Below, piece by piece: positions 8,890-16,920 of a stretch of DNA of 64,000 bases. The translations under genes and the position numbers were made by a program. This DNA is from Methylotuvimicrobium sp018830325 (lineage in GTDB: Bacteria > Pseudomonadota > Gammaproteobacteria > Methylococcales > Methylomonadaceae): the NCBI RefSeq assembly GCF_044788715.1, contig NZ_CP173170.1, forward strand, positions 1,612,001-1,676,000. The letters run 5' to 3'. Under the pieces are notes generated by a model. The model worked only from the letters and a program-made list of their open reading frames with translations, was not told the DNA's origin and searched no databases. Each line of letters begins with the position of its first letter. The first letter of the stretch is position 1.

Positions 8890-9252
8890 ATGGCAAATCA
8901 AAACGCAAAAGGTTTTAAACGCATCGTAAACGCTTTTTTCTTTTCGCTGTCGGGCTTTAAGGCCACTTGGTTTCATGAAGAGGCGTTTAGGCAAGAGGTT
9001 TGGTTGTTTATAGTCACGACGCCGTTGGCCGTTTGGCTCGGCGAGACAAACATCGAGAAATTGCTGCTTATCGGCAGCATGGTCCTGGTTCTATTGGTGG
9101 AGCTGCTGAATTCGGCGGTCGAGGCGGTTGTGGACCGGGTCGGTTTCGAGCATCATGAGCTGTCCGGCCGGGCCAAAGACATCGGTTCGGCTGCTGTCAT
9201 GCTTTCCTTGGTTTGGGCGGCGATTACCTGGATATTGATTTTATTTTTTTAG
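8890..9252 (+). CDS. dgkA: Diacylglycerol kinase (prokaryotic DgkA type)
   Basis: A 120-residue integral membrane kinase that phosphorylates diacylglycerol to phosphatidic acid, recycling lipid by-products of envelope glycan synthesis. It shows three TM helices and the family signature ELLNSAVEAVVDRV, with the catalytic and metal-binding glutamates, then the conserved HHELSGRAKDIGSAAV loop. The ATG at 8890 gives the normal family N terminus (MANQNAKGFKRI). A TTG at 8878 would add four residues. The stop is 8 bp before the next gene, so it is in an operon with the PfkB kinase and mazG. Confidence 0.95.
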   Translation: MANQNAKGFKRIVNAFFFSLSGFKATWFHEEAFRQEVWLFIVTTPLAVWLGETNIEKLLLIGSMVLVLLVELLNSAVEAVVDRVGFEHHELSGRAKDIGSAAVMLSLVWAAITWILILFF

Positions 9253-9260
9253 GAGAAACA

Positions 9261-10193
9261 ATGAGTGCATTAATCTGTGGTTCGATGGCTTACGATACCA
9301 TCATGGTCTTTCATGATAATTTCAGGAATCATATCTTGCCGGAAAAAGTCCACATTCTTAATGTTTCGTTTTTGGTGCCGGTCATGCGCCGCGAATATGG
9401 CGGTTGTGCCGGTAATATCGCCTATAACCTCAACTTGCTTGGCGAAGATCCTTTGATCATGGCGACGGTCGGGCACGATTTCGAGCCGTATTCGCAGTGG
9501 TTGTCTCAATGCGGCTTGTCCAGCGATTTCATTCGCATTCTCGACGACAATTACACAGGTCAGGCTTATATCACGACCGACCAGGAAGACAATCAAATCA
9601 CGGCGTTCCATCCCGGTGCGATGAGTTTCTCGCATTTGAACTCGGTGCCGACCGACGGTTCGATTAGCATCGGCATCGTCTCTCCGGATGGCAAGGAAGG
9701 CATGCTGCAGCACGCCGAGCAATTCGCCGAACAGGGCATTCCGTTCATATTCGACCCGGGCCAAGGCATGCCGATGTTCGACGCCGATGAACTATTGAAG
9801 TTTTTGGAACAGGCGAATTGGGTCACGCTAAACGATTACGAATCCGAAATGATGCAGCAGCGCACCGGATTGTCATTGGATGAAATCGCCGATAAAGTCG
9901 AGGCATTAATTGTTACCTTGGGCGGCAACGGTTCGAAAATCTACGTCGGCGGCGAATGCATCGAGATTCCGCCGGTTAAGCCCTCAGCGGTTGTCGATCC
10001 GACCGGTTGCGGCGATGCCTACCGAGCCGGGCTCTTATACGGTTTGATGAACGATTTGGGTTGGCCGACGACCGGCAGGATCGCTTCGTTGATGGGTTCG
10101 ATTAAAATTGAGCATCACGGCACGCAAAATCACAGCTTCGACATCGACACTTTTAAAGACCGTTACCGCGAAACCTTCGGGGCGTCGTTTTGA
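9261..10193 (+). CDS. PfkB-family carbohydrate/nucleoside kinase (adenosine-kinase-like)
   Basis: A 310-residue cytoplasmic kinase of the ribokinase fold. The N-terminal GG-type motif (REYGGCAGNIAYNL) and the C-terminal signature DPTGCGDAYRAGLLYG, with catalytic base Asp252, define the family. The short form without a large lid and the Mg site NDYESEMM fit adenosine-kinase-like bacterial members, but substrate choice within PfkB is not safe from sequence. Start ATG 9261 is supported by AGGAGA at 9251-9256. It lies between dgkA and mazG, and its stop overlaps the mazG start by 4 bp, indicating translational coupling. Confidence 0.88.
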   Translation: MSALICGSMAYDTIMVFHDNFRNHILPEKVHILNVSFLVPVMRREYGGCAGNIAYNLNLLGEDPLIMATVGHDFEPYSQWLSQCGLSSDFIRILDDNYTGQAYITTDQEDNQITAFHPGAMSFSHLNSVPTDGSISIGIVSPDGKEGMLQHAEQFAEQGIPFIFDPGQGMPMFDADELLKFLEQANWVTLNDYESEMMQQRTGLSLDEIADKVEALIVTLGGNGSKIYVGGECIEIPPVKPSAVVDPTGCGDAYRAGLLYGLMNDLGWPTTGRIASLMGSIKIEHHGTQNHSFDIDTFKDRYRETFGASF

Positions 10194-10993
10194 GTCTAAG
10201 CAATACCGAAAAATTGCTCGGTATCATGGCGCGCTTACGCTCGCCGGACGGCGGCTGCGCCTGGGATATCGAGCAGGATTTTTATAGTTTGATCCCGTAT
10301 ACGATCGAGGAGGCTTATGAAGTCGCCGACGCGATCGAGCGCGGCGATTTGGATGACTTGCGCCTGGAGCTTGGCGACTTGTTGTTGCAAGTCGTTTTTC
10401 ACTCGCGTATCGCCGAAGAGCGCGGTTTGTTCGACTTCGAACAAGTCGCCGGCGAAATCGCCGAAAAGCTGGTTCGGCGTCATCCGCATGTCTTCGGCGA
10501 TGCGGTTTATCACAGTGACGAGGAGCGCAAACAGGCCTGGGAGCAAGCCAAGCTCGAAGAACGCCAGTCGAAACGCTCCGGCGAATTGCCGGACAGCGTG
10601 CTCGATGGCGTTCCGGGGAATCTGCCGGCATTGGTGCAATGCGAAAAAATCCAGAACCGCGCCGCAAGTCATGGTTTCGATTGGCCGGAAGTTTTGCCGG
10701 TGTTCGATAAAGTTACCGAAGAATTAGAGGAAGTCAGGGAGGCTTGGGAATCGGGCGATCAAGCCCATATTCAGGAAGAAGTCGGCGATCTGCTCCTGGT
10801 CGCGGTCAATCTGGCCCGGCACCTGAAAGTCAATCCCGAAATCGCGCTCCGCGAAAGTACGAAGAAGTTTTCGGCTCGTTTTCAATATATCGAAAAACAC
10901 GTTCAAGAATCCGGGCGCGAATTGAGAGACTGCGAACTGACCGAGCTCGATGCGTTGTGGGATCAAGCGAAACAGGCGTTGAAAAAGAAGTAG
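10190..10993 (+). CDS. mazG: Nucleoside triphosphate pyrophosphohydrolase MazG
   Basis: A 267-residue protein with two tandem MazG domains. Each contains the EExxE...ExxD metal-binding pattern: EEAYEVADAIERGDLDDLRL then ELGDLLLQVVF in the first, and EELEEVREAWESGDQ then EEVGDLLLVAVN in the second. It hydrolyses NTPs to NMP and PPi (house-cleaning of aberrant nucleotides, and modulation of ppGpp in E. coli). The start is TTG at 10190, overlapping the stop of the upstream kinase gene (TTGA). No mazEF toxin-antitoxin genes are adjacent. The product is a standard-length family member. Confidence 0.94.
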   Translation: MSLSNTEKLLGIMARLRSPDGGCAWDIEQDFYSLIPYTIEEAYEVADAIERGDLDDLRLELGDLLLQVVFHSRIAEERGLFDFEQVAGEIAEKLVRRHPHVFGDAVYHSDEERKQAWEQAKLEERQSKRSGELPDSVLDGVPGNLPALVQCEKIQNRAASHGFDWPEVLPVFDKVTEELEEVREAWESGDQAHIQEEVGDLLLVAVNLARHLKVNPEIALRESTKKFSARFQYIEKHVQESGRELRDCELTELDALWDQAKQALKKK

Positions 10994-11237
10994 GTCGGGT
11001 TAGGCGTAAGCCGTAGCCCGACATGTGGGTTGATCGATGCTCTATTCTCCGATTCCCAAATTCAGGTTTGGGATACTATTCATGCAAGTTATAAGCTTGC
11101 CGCCTTCGAGAAGCTGGAGCAGGTTTTGCTAAACTCCTGAGCAAAGAGCTTGGAAATGAGCGAAATCACTTGAATTAACCATTGGTTGATCGGCTTGGAA
11201 TAATTAAATGTTTTCGTGATTTTCGTGGACAAAACGT

Positions 11238-12314
11238 TCATTCCATCAACGCCACCGATTTGACCTGAAGCCAGACCGATTGGCCGGGTTCGATTTCGAG
11301 TAAATGCGCCGCGCGCTTGGTCAAGCGTGCAACTAAAACGCTTGGCCCGACTTTGACGCTGACCAAGGCCAATCCCGGATGTTCGTCGTCCGCGATAGCT
11401 TCTACCTCGCCGGGCAGTACATTCTGAATACTGGAATGTTCCCGATTGTCACAGGCCAGACTAATATCCCTCGCCAGCACTCTGACGCGAACGCGGCGGC
11501 CGAGCGCAATGCCTTTGTCCCGCGTCCACAGACTACCGCCCGGAAAATCCAATTTTGCCAAATGCCACTGTGGGTCCCGTTCCGCAACGACCGTGTCGAG
11601 CACGACGCCGGCCTCTTCGCCGAGACGTATCGGTAAATCGATTCGCGCCAGTGTTTCCTTGAGTGGTCCGTGAGTTACGACCTTGCCGTTATTCATCGCA
11701 ACCAGATAATCGGCTAGCCGGGCGACTTCGTCCGGCGAATGGCTGACATAAACGATAGGGATATCGAGTCGATCGCGAAGCTTTTCCAAATAAGGCAAAA
11801 TCTCTTGCTTACGGGCCGAATCCAGGGCGCTGAGCGGTTCGTCCATCAACAGTAGTCGCGGATTGACCGCGAGCGCGCGGGCAATGCCGACGCGCTGACG
11901 TTCGCCGCCGGACAGTCTGTCCGGTTTCCGGTCCAATAAATGACCAATGCCGAAAAGGTCAATGATCGGATCGAGATCGCTCTGCCGGGCAGTGGGAATT
12001 CTTTTTCGGCCGTATTGCAGATTATTCAGCACGGTCAGGTGCGGAAATAAACTCGCTTCTTGAAAAACATAACCGATCGGCCGTTTGTGCGGGGGCAACC
12101 AGGTATTGCCGTTTTGCCAGATTTCGCCTTTGAACGACAAGAATCCCTGTCCGGCGCGTTCCAGTCCTGCCATGCAGCGCAGCAGCGTGGTCTTGCCGGA
12201 ACCGGATTGTCCGAACAGCGCGCTGACTCCGCGTCCCGGCAGGGTCAGGTCGATATCGAGCGAAAAGCCGGTCCAATTCAATAAAAAGCGGGCTTCGATT
12301 TGGTCTTTCGTCAT
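11238..12314 (-). CDS. modC: Molybdate ABC transporter ATP-binding protein ModC
   Basis: A 358-residue ATPase of the molybdate importer, at the cytoplasmic face of the membrane. Walker A is GQSGSGKTTL, the signature is LSGGERQRVGIARAL, Walker B is LLLMDEPLSALD, and the switch His is in YVSHSPDEV. The C-terminal 120 residues form Mop/TOBE-type molybdate-binding modules (RRVRVRVLARDISLAC and VSVKVGPSVLVARLT), the usual ModC architecture. It is the last gene of the porin-modA-modB-modC operon, 3 bp after modB. Confidence 0.96.
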   Translation of the reverse strand: MTKDQIEARFLLNWTGFSLDIDLTLPGRGVSALFGQSGSGKTTLLRCMAGLERAGQGFLSFKGEIWQNGNTWLPPHKRPIGYVFQEASLFPHLTVLNNLQYGRKRIPTARQSDLDPIIDLFGIGHLLDRKPDRLSGGERQRVGIARALAVNPRLLLMDEPLSALDSARKQEILPYLEKLRDRLDIPIVYVSHSPDEVARLADYLVAMNNGKVVTHGPLKETLARIDLPIRLGEEAGVVLDTVVAERDPQWHLAKLDFPGGSLWTRDKGIALGRRVRVRVLARDISLACDNREHSSIQNVLPGEVEAIADDEHPGLALVSVKVGPSVLVARLTKRAAHLLEIEPGQSVWLQVKSVALME

Positions 12315-12317
12315 CGT

Positions 12318-12998
12318 TCAAGCCTTTTTCGCGCCGGGTCGCCAGGCGTAGACGGTCAGCAGAACCAGGAAAGAAAAGATCAGCATGACTGCGGCCAAAC
12401 TATGCGCCTCGCCGTATTCCAACGCTTCGACGTGATCATAAATCTGCACCGACGCGACGCGGGTGATGCCGGGAATGTTGCCGCCTATCATCAGCACGAC
12501 ACCGAATTCGCCGACCGTGTGCGCGAACGTCAGCACGCCGGCGGTCAGGAAACCGGGCAAGGCCAGCGGCAAGGCGACGGTAAAAAACGCGTTCAACGGC
12601 GAGGCGCGCAATGTCGCGGCTGTCTCCAGAGGTCGGTCGCCGATAGCTTCGAAGGCATTTTGCAGCGGTTGCACCATGAACGGCAGCGAATAGAATACTG
12701 ACGCCAAAACCAGACCTTCGAACGTGAACGGCAACGGATCGACTCCCAGCCCTTTTGTCAATTGGCCGACCGGGCCGCTCGGCCCCATCGCCAGAAGCAA
12801 ATAAAAGCCCAACACCGAAGGCGGCAAAACCAACGGCAGAGCAACGACAGCGCCGACCGGGCCTTTCCAGTGCGATTTCGTTCTCGCGAGCCACCAGGCA
12901 ATAGGCGTACCGACGACGAACAGAATCGCGGTCACGACCAGCGCTAGTTTGAGAGTCAGGATGACCGATTGGAGGTCGCCGGTGCTCAATATCATCAC
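12318..12998 (-). CDS. modB: Molybdate ABC transporter permease ModB
   Basis: A 226-residue inner-membrane permease with about five TM helices and the binding-protein-dependent transport EAA-type loop (ETAATLRASPLNAFFTVALP) that docks on ModC. It also has the typical ModB segment HTVGEFGVVLMIGGNIPG. Its start overlaps the modA stop (ATGA-type junction at 12995-12998), so the two are translationally coupled. The length is normal for the family. Confidence 0.96.
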   Translation of the reverse strand: MMILSTGDLQSVILTLKLALVVTAILFVVGTPIAWWLARTKSHWKGPVGAVVALPLVLPPSVLGFYLLLAMGPSGPVGQLTKGLGVDPLPFTFEGLVLASVFYSLPFMVQPLQNAFEAIGDRPLETAATLRASPLNAFFTVALPLALPGFLTAGVLTFAHTVGEFGVVLMIGGNIPGITRVASVQIYDHVEALEYGEAHSLAAVMLIFSFLVLLTVYAWRPGAKKA

Positions 12999-13756
12999 TC
13001 TTTCGCCGGTAACGTGAATCCGTAGCGGGTCATCACCTCGCGCGCCGGCTTGGAGTCGACAAAGACGGCGAAGCGTTCGGCCAGGGCATTGTCCGCTGCC
13101 CGTTTGGTGATGATATGGCCTTGTGTGAGCGGTTCGTGCAGCGTGTCCGGAATCAAATAATGGTCGCCTTGCCTTGCAAGTTCAGGATTCAACGCCAGAG
13201 ATAACGCGATGATGCCGATTTGGGCGTTGCCGGTTTGCACGAATTGCGCGGTATGCGCGATATTTTCGCCATACACCAATTTCGGTTCTACGGATGCCCA
13301 CATCTCGGTCGAGCGAAGTGCTTCTTCGGCCCGCTTGCCGTAAGGGGCGTGTTTCGGATTGGCGATGGCAATGCGGGTAATCGATGAGTCGGTCAGGTTT
13401 TTCAGTGTCAGTTTGGAGGCATCCATCTGCGCGCTCCATAACACGATGCGGCCCACGGCATAAGGCTTGACTTCGGATGCCGCGAAACCGGCTTTCGCCA
13501 GCTTTTCCGGAAACGCGATGTCAGCCGAGAAATATAGGTCGTAAGGAGCGTCCTGCTGAATCTGCGTAAAAAACTTGCCCGACGAGCCGTAAACGATTTC
13601 GATCGTGTCGTCGGGATGCGCTTTCCGGAATTCGGCGGCGATTTCATCGAGCGCGAACTTGAGGTCGGACGCAGCCGCAATCACGATTTTTTCGGCTTGA
13701 GCGAGTGAGGCCGCCAAACAACAGACGGCCAGTAGTAACGTTTGAATCGTTTTCAT
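12995..13756 (-). CDS. modA: Molybdate-binding periplasmic protein ModA
   Basis: A 253-residue periplasmic binding protein. It has a signal peptide (MKTIQTLLLAVCCLAASLAQA, 21 residues, with cleavage before EKIVIAAASDLK). The mature N terminus has the hallmark AAASDLKFALDEIA loop, followed by YGSSGKFFTQIQ and FSADIAFPEKL. These serines bind the oxyanion in ModA. It delivers molybdate (or tungstate) to ModBC. It is preceded by the porin gene with a 32-bp gap, so both probably share one promoter upstream of 15303. Confidence 0.95.
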   Translation of the reverse strand: MKTIQTLLLAVCCLAASLAQAEKIVIAAASDLKFALDEIAAEFRKAHPDDTIEIVYGSSGKFFTQIQQDAPYDLYFSADIAFPEKLAKAGFAASEVKPYAVGRIVLWSAQMDASKLTLKNLTDSSITRIAIANPKHAPYGKRAEEALRSTEMWASVEPKLVYGENIAHTAQFVQTGNAQIGIIALSLALNPELARQGDHYLIPDTLHEPLTQGHIITKRAADNALAERFAVFVDSKPAREVMTRYGFTLPAKE

Positions 13757-13788
13757 CAGTTTATCTCCGCGGGGTCTTGGATCGGCAA

Positions 13789-15303
13789 TCAGAAGCGAAA
13801 CAGGCTTTGTACATAGAAATAATCGACGTCCTGGCCGTCGGGCGCATTCGGCGCTTCGCGCGCGAAACCGCCTTTGAACAGATGCGTCCAGCCGGTCTCG
13901 AAGTTCAGGCTGCTATTGACGTTCCAGCGTGTCGACAGTTCGATCTGGTGGCCCAGATAGTCGCTCGATGCGTCGCTCGTATCGCGCAAGCCCGCTGCTG
14001 TCCAAGAGTCGCGGCTTTCGGCGAGCCAGAAAAAGCGATGGCTGAAAAAAGCTTGAAGGTCGTCGCGCGGCGAAATATTGAGCCGGTAGCCGGGCGAATT
14101 AAGATTGCCGCGCGCGACGACACCGTAAATGCCGGTCGGGCTGTATTCGAAGCGCCGCGCGCCGAACAAGGTATCGAAGCGCTCGCTTTTGTCGTCGTTC
14201 GGATCGCTGTCGCCGCTTGCATAATCGTAGTGCAGGGCGAGACGCGGCGACCACGGCATGTCGACGGTATAGCCGACCGAAACGTGCTGAAACCAGGCCG
14301 TATGATCCAAGTCGCGTCCGTCGCCGGACTCGTTTGTCGCGCGGACCGTTCCGAATTGTCCAGCGGTTTCGAGTTGAAAATCGAATTCGCCTCTGGCCGC
14401 CTTGCGGTACCAGCGCATGCCCGGCGTGAACAAGCGCCGGTTGCGTGTCGCATTATCGTTTTGATTGCCTTCGCTAAGATGATACAGATAGATTTCGGCA
14501 TTGGTTTTCCAACTGATGTCGTAAATCTCCAGAAAGCCGCCGGAGAACCAGGTTTTGTACAATTCCTTATCCCTCTCGTGCTTGCCGTCCAGCAGTTCCT
14601 GACGGTCGTTCGGATAGCGGCCGACCGGCATCGTCACGAAACCGTTGAAGTGCCATTTGTCGTTGTCCTGTAAACGCAGCCGTGCGCCGGTGAAGGCATT
14701 GATCGTGTTACGGAAGACATTGCGCGCTACCAAGCGGCGGCTACCGAAATTCAGCGTCTGTCGGCCGAGAATCATTTCGGCGCCGATGCCGCTGTCGAGA
14801 AAATTCCGTTGCGCGAAGGCCAAATAAGCCTGTAGAAAATCGGCTTCGTTGGCATGGGTGTTGTTGATCGGCGATCCCGAATCGCTTCCGAACTGCCGTG
14901 AATCGAGAAATTCGACGCCGAAACGAAACGCATCGAAGCTCGCCTCCAGGCTCAGGCATGTTTCCAGCGGAATCTGTTGATCGCCTCCTTGCGCATGGGC
15001 TCTAAATTGCCCATCGAGGATTTCATAGCGAGTGCGTTGTTCGAGCGAGATCGAAAGCCAGTCGGGCAGTGTTAACGCGTCATGTAAGTTCCAGAGCGGT
15101 TTTTCATAACGCGGCTGATCCGCCAAATGGTCGTTCATTTGACTCGAAAAGCAAGCAAACGGCGGGACGGCCTGTCTCTTGATGGTGGCATCGGCCAGCG
15201 CAATCGGACTCGAAATCATGCCTGCGACCGTCAACGTAATGCCCGGTATGGCGGTGTTTGTAGAATATTCCGATGCTAAATGGGAAAGTGGTTTTTTGAA
15301 CAT
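13789..15303 (-). CDS. Outer-membrane alginate-export-family porin linked to the molybdate operon
   Basis: A 504-residue predicted beta-barrel with the alternating aromatic/polar strands and the RYEILDGQFR, RRLVARNVFRNTINAF and C-terminal YFYVQSLFRF ending typical of the alginate_exp porin family. I chose Met at 15303, which opens a signal peptide (MFKKPLSHLASEY... ISSPIALA/DA). The frame stays open to 15588, but those 95 codons run into repeat DNA. Known members export alginate or act as general anion porins. Being first in an operon with modABC, its likely role here is oxyanion passage across the outer membrane, which is an inference. Confidence 0.82.
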   Translation of the reverse strand: MFKKPLSHLASEYSTNTAIPGITLTVAGMISSPIALADATIKRQAVPPFACFSSQMNDHLADQPRYEKPLWNLHDALTLPDWLSISLEQRTRYEILDGQFRAHAQGGDQQIPLETCLSLEASFDAFRFGVEFLDSRQFGSDSGSPINNTHANEADFLQAYLAFAQRNFLDSGIGAEMILGRQTLNFGSRRLVARNVFRNTINAFTGARLRLQDNDKWHFNGFVTMPVGRYPNDRQELLDGKHERDKELYKTWFSGGFLEIYDISWKTNAEIYLYHLSEGNQNDNATRNRRLFTPGMRWYRKAARGEFDFQLETAGQFGTVRATNESGDGRDLDHTAWFQHVSVGYTVDMPWSPRLALHYDYASGDSDPNDDKSERFDTLFGARRFEYSPTGIYGVVARGNLNSPGYRLNISPRDDLQAFFSHRFFWLAESRDSWTAAGLRDTSDASSDYLGHQIELSTRWNVNSSLNFETGWTHLFKGGFAREAPNAPDGQDVDYFYVQSLFRF

Positions 15304-15349
15304 CGTGTTAATTTTTACGGTCGGGTTGAAATTGTCGCATTTAACGAAT

Positions 15350-15373
15350 CGTGTGGTCAAAATTGATATAACG
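15350..15373. promoter_or_regulatory. Weak ModE-box-like site upstream of porin-modABC
   Basis: The right half ATATAACG matches the ModE consensus half-site well, while the left half CGTGTGGT matches CGTTATAT at only 5 of 8 positions. It lies 47-70 bp upstream of the porin start. ModE with bound molybdate represses modABC in other Proteobacteria. Confidence 0.35.
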
Positions 15374-15428
15374 CTAATCATAAAGCGAATTCCATACCAA
15401 TCAATGAAGAAAATGGCGTGCAGTTTTT

Positions 15429-15640
15429 TCTTAGGATTTCGCGAAAAATAACTTTCTGGAGTTATGCGCTTTGTCGAGGGTTCGGTAACTTGCCTGGCAG
15501 GACGCCGTGAATACGTCCAGGCAGGCTCTATGCCAGCTCCATGCTGGCAAAACCCCTTTTTCGGACACCCCGGCGCCTCTTCGGGCACAACCGAAATTTG
15601 AAGTGCAAAAGGTATATAAAGGGAGAAGTTTTGTGACGCA
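15429..15640. repeat. Chimeric R4/R2 repeat
   Basis: The left end is an R4 terminus ('ttaggatttcgcgaaaaata', then 'gggttcggtaact'). The right end is an R2 terminus ('ccgaaatttgaagtgcaaaa', then 'ggtatat'). The switch falls at the shared core 'aggacgccgtgaatacgtcc'. It occupies half of the porin/LysR divergent intergenic region. Confidence 0.55.
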
Positions 15641-15670
15641 CGTAATTGGGAATCGTGTGTTTGCTCCTAT

Positions 15671-15694
15671 CGTTATGTTGTTAAGTATATAATG
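15671..15694. promoter_or_regulatory. ModE-box-like operator upstream of the LysR gene
   Basis: A 24-bp site with outer halves CGTTATGT and TATATAATG, spaced as in the known E. coli modA operator (CGTTATAT-N8-ACATAACG). It lies 47-70 bp before the LysR start codon and 368 bp before the porin start. Confidence 0.5.
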
Positions 15695-15740
15695 AAAGGT
15701 ATGAATTGAGCCATTTAAAACCACACCAGGAAATGCGGGC

Positions 15741-16652
15741 ATGAAAAAACTCAACTACTTGATTGCGCTTGCTAAGATCGGTCATTTCGGCCGCGCGGCG
15801 GAAGCTTGTCATATTTCCCAGCCGGCATTCAGTTCGGCGATTCAGCATTTGGAAGAGGAATTGGGCGTGACGCTGGTTCAGCGCGGCCAGCGCTTCATGG
15901 GATTGACGCCGGTGGGTGAAAAAGTCTTGCTTCGCGCGCAACGCTTGGCGGCCGATTGGGAAAGTTTAAAGCAAGAAGCGGCCGCTTCCGCAGAGCAGTT
16001 GGCCGGGACATTGCGTATCGGCGTCATTCCGACGGCCTTGACGGCTTCTACATTTTTCACTCAGGCTTATCGAAAAGAATATCCCCGCATGCATTTTAAG
16101 TTGTTCTCGCTGTCCGCAGAGATCATCTTTCGTAAACTCGATGCTTTCGAGCTCGATTTAGGTTTCACCTACCTTGGAGACCCGCGCCTGCAAGGTTTGC
16201 ATATATTGCCATTGTATCGGGAAAATTATGTCTTGCTGGCGCGTCGGTCCTGGGAGGGCGCTAGGCTGTCATCGATGACCTGGCTCGATGTTGCTAAACT
16301 TCCGATGTGTTTGCTCACGCCCAATATGCACAACCGGCAATTACTCGATGCCGTATTCCGCGACGCCGGAGCATCGCCGAACGTAGTCGTCGAGACCGAT
16401 TCGGTACTGACCTTGTATGCTCATGTAGTCGGTGCAGGATTGTTTACGATCTTACCGCATAGCTTGTTGAGTACGATCGGAACAGGGCAAGAACTGGTTG
16501 CAATGCCGTTGCATCCACCTTTTTATCGTCAAATCGGCTTGATCGCGCCGCATCAAAAACAATCTTCACAAATGCAAGAAGCTGCATGGAAAATCGCTGA
16601 AACGCTTGAATTACAAAAACAATTCGATGGCTTGATAAGCCGTTTCGATTGA
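15741..16652 (+). CDS. LysR-family transcriptional regulator
   Basis: A 303-residue regulator. The N-terminal winged helix-turn-helix reads FGRAAEACHISQPAFSSAIQHLEEELG, then a linker helix, then a periplasmic-binding-like co-inducer domain (residues 90-295) starting at GTLRIGVIPTAL. It is flanked by molybdate transport genes, and there is a ModE-like site in its promoter. It probably regulates a molybdenum-dependent function (LysR genes of this type sit beside formate dehydrogenase genes in some methylotrophs), but no target enzyme is in the window. An AGGA about 10 bases ahead of ATG 15741 is the likely RBS. Confidence 0.88.
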   Translation: MKKLNYLIALAKIGHFGRAAEACHISQPAFSSAIQHLEEELGVTLVQRGQRFMGLTPVGEKVLLRAQRLAADWESLKQEAAASAEQLAGTLRIGVIPTALTASTFFTQAYRKEYPRMHFKLFSLSAEIIFRKLDAFELDLGFTYLGDPRLQGLHILPLYRENYVLLARRSWEGARLSSMTWLDVAKLPMCLLTPNMHNRQLLDAVFRDAGASPNVVVETDSVLTLYAHVVGAGLFTILPHSLLSTIGTGQELVAMPLHPPFYRQIGLIAPHQKQSSQMQEAAWKIAETLELQKQFDGLISRFD

Positions 16653-16769
16653 TCGATTCGAATAATCGATTGGCCTCTGGTGAGGGTAAAGGTCGACAAT
16701 AACTGGGTGCTGGATGTGCGTTGATACGAGCGATGTGTATCTTCAATTGGCATGGATCATGCTGATTCA

Positions 16770-16793
16770 CGTTATGTAGTCTTATACATAAAG
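16770..16793. promoter_or_regulatory. ModE-box-like operator upstream of the TonB receptor
   Basis: CGTTATGT, 8 bases, then ACATAAAG: both halves match the E. coli modA operator pattern (CGTTATAT and ACATAACG) with one mismatch each. It lies 128-151 bp upstream of the receptor start codon, in the only long gap ahead of the receptor-chimera-modE group. Confidence 0.55.
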
Positions 16794-16920
16794 AATATGG
16801 GGAAGTCGATTCCTTGGGTTTGTAATGATTGCTACAAAACTTTGGCGGTTGTCATGAACAAGACATTTGCCGGATCGGTTGTTGGCAATCGTTAAACATA
16901 ATTATTTTGATGGGTGGCTT

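Noticed and set aside
8640..8890. Chromosomal replication origin
   Set aside because: Only three DnaA-box-like sites and no dnaA, dnaN, mnmG or parAB neighbour, so only a DnaA-site cluster is reported.
13705..14673. 322-codon plus-strand frame opposite the porin gene and the modA start
   Set aside because: Antisense shadow. The porin frame on the other strand has a signal peptide, barrel pattern and operon context.
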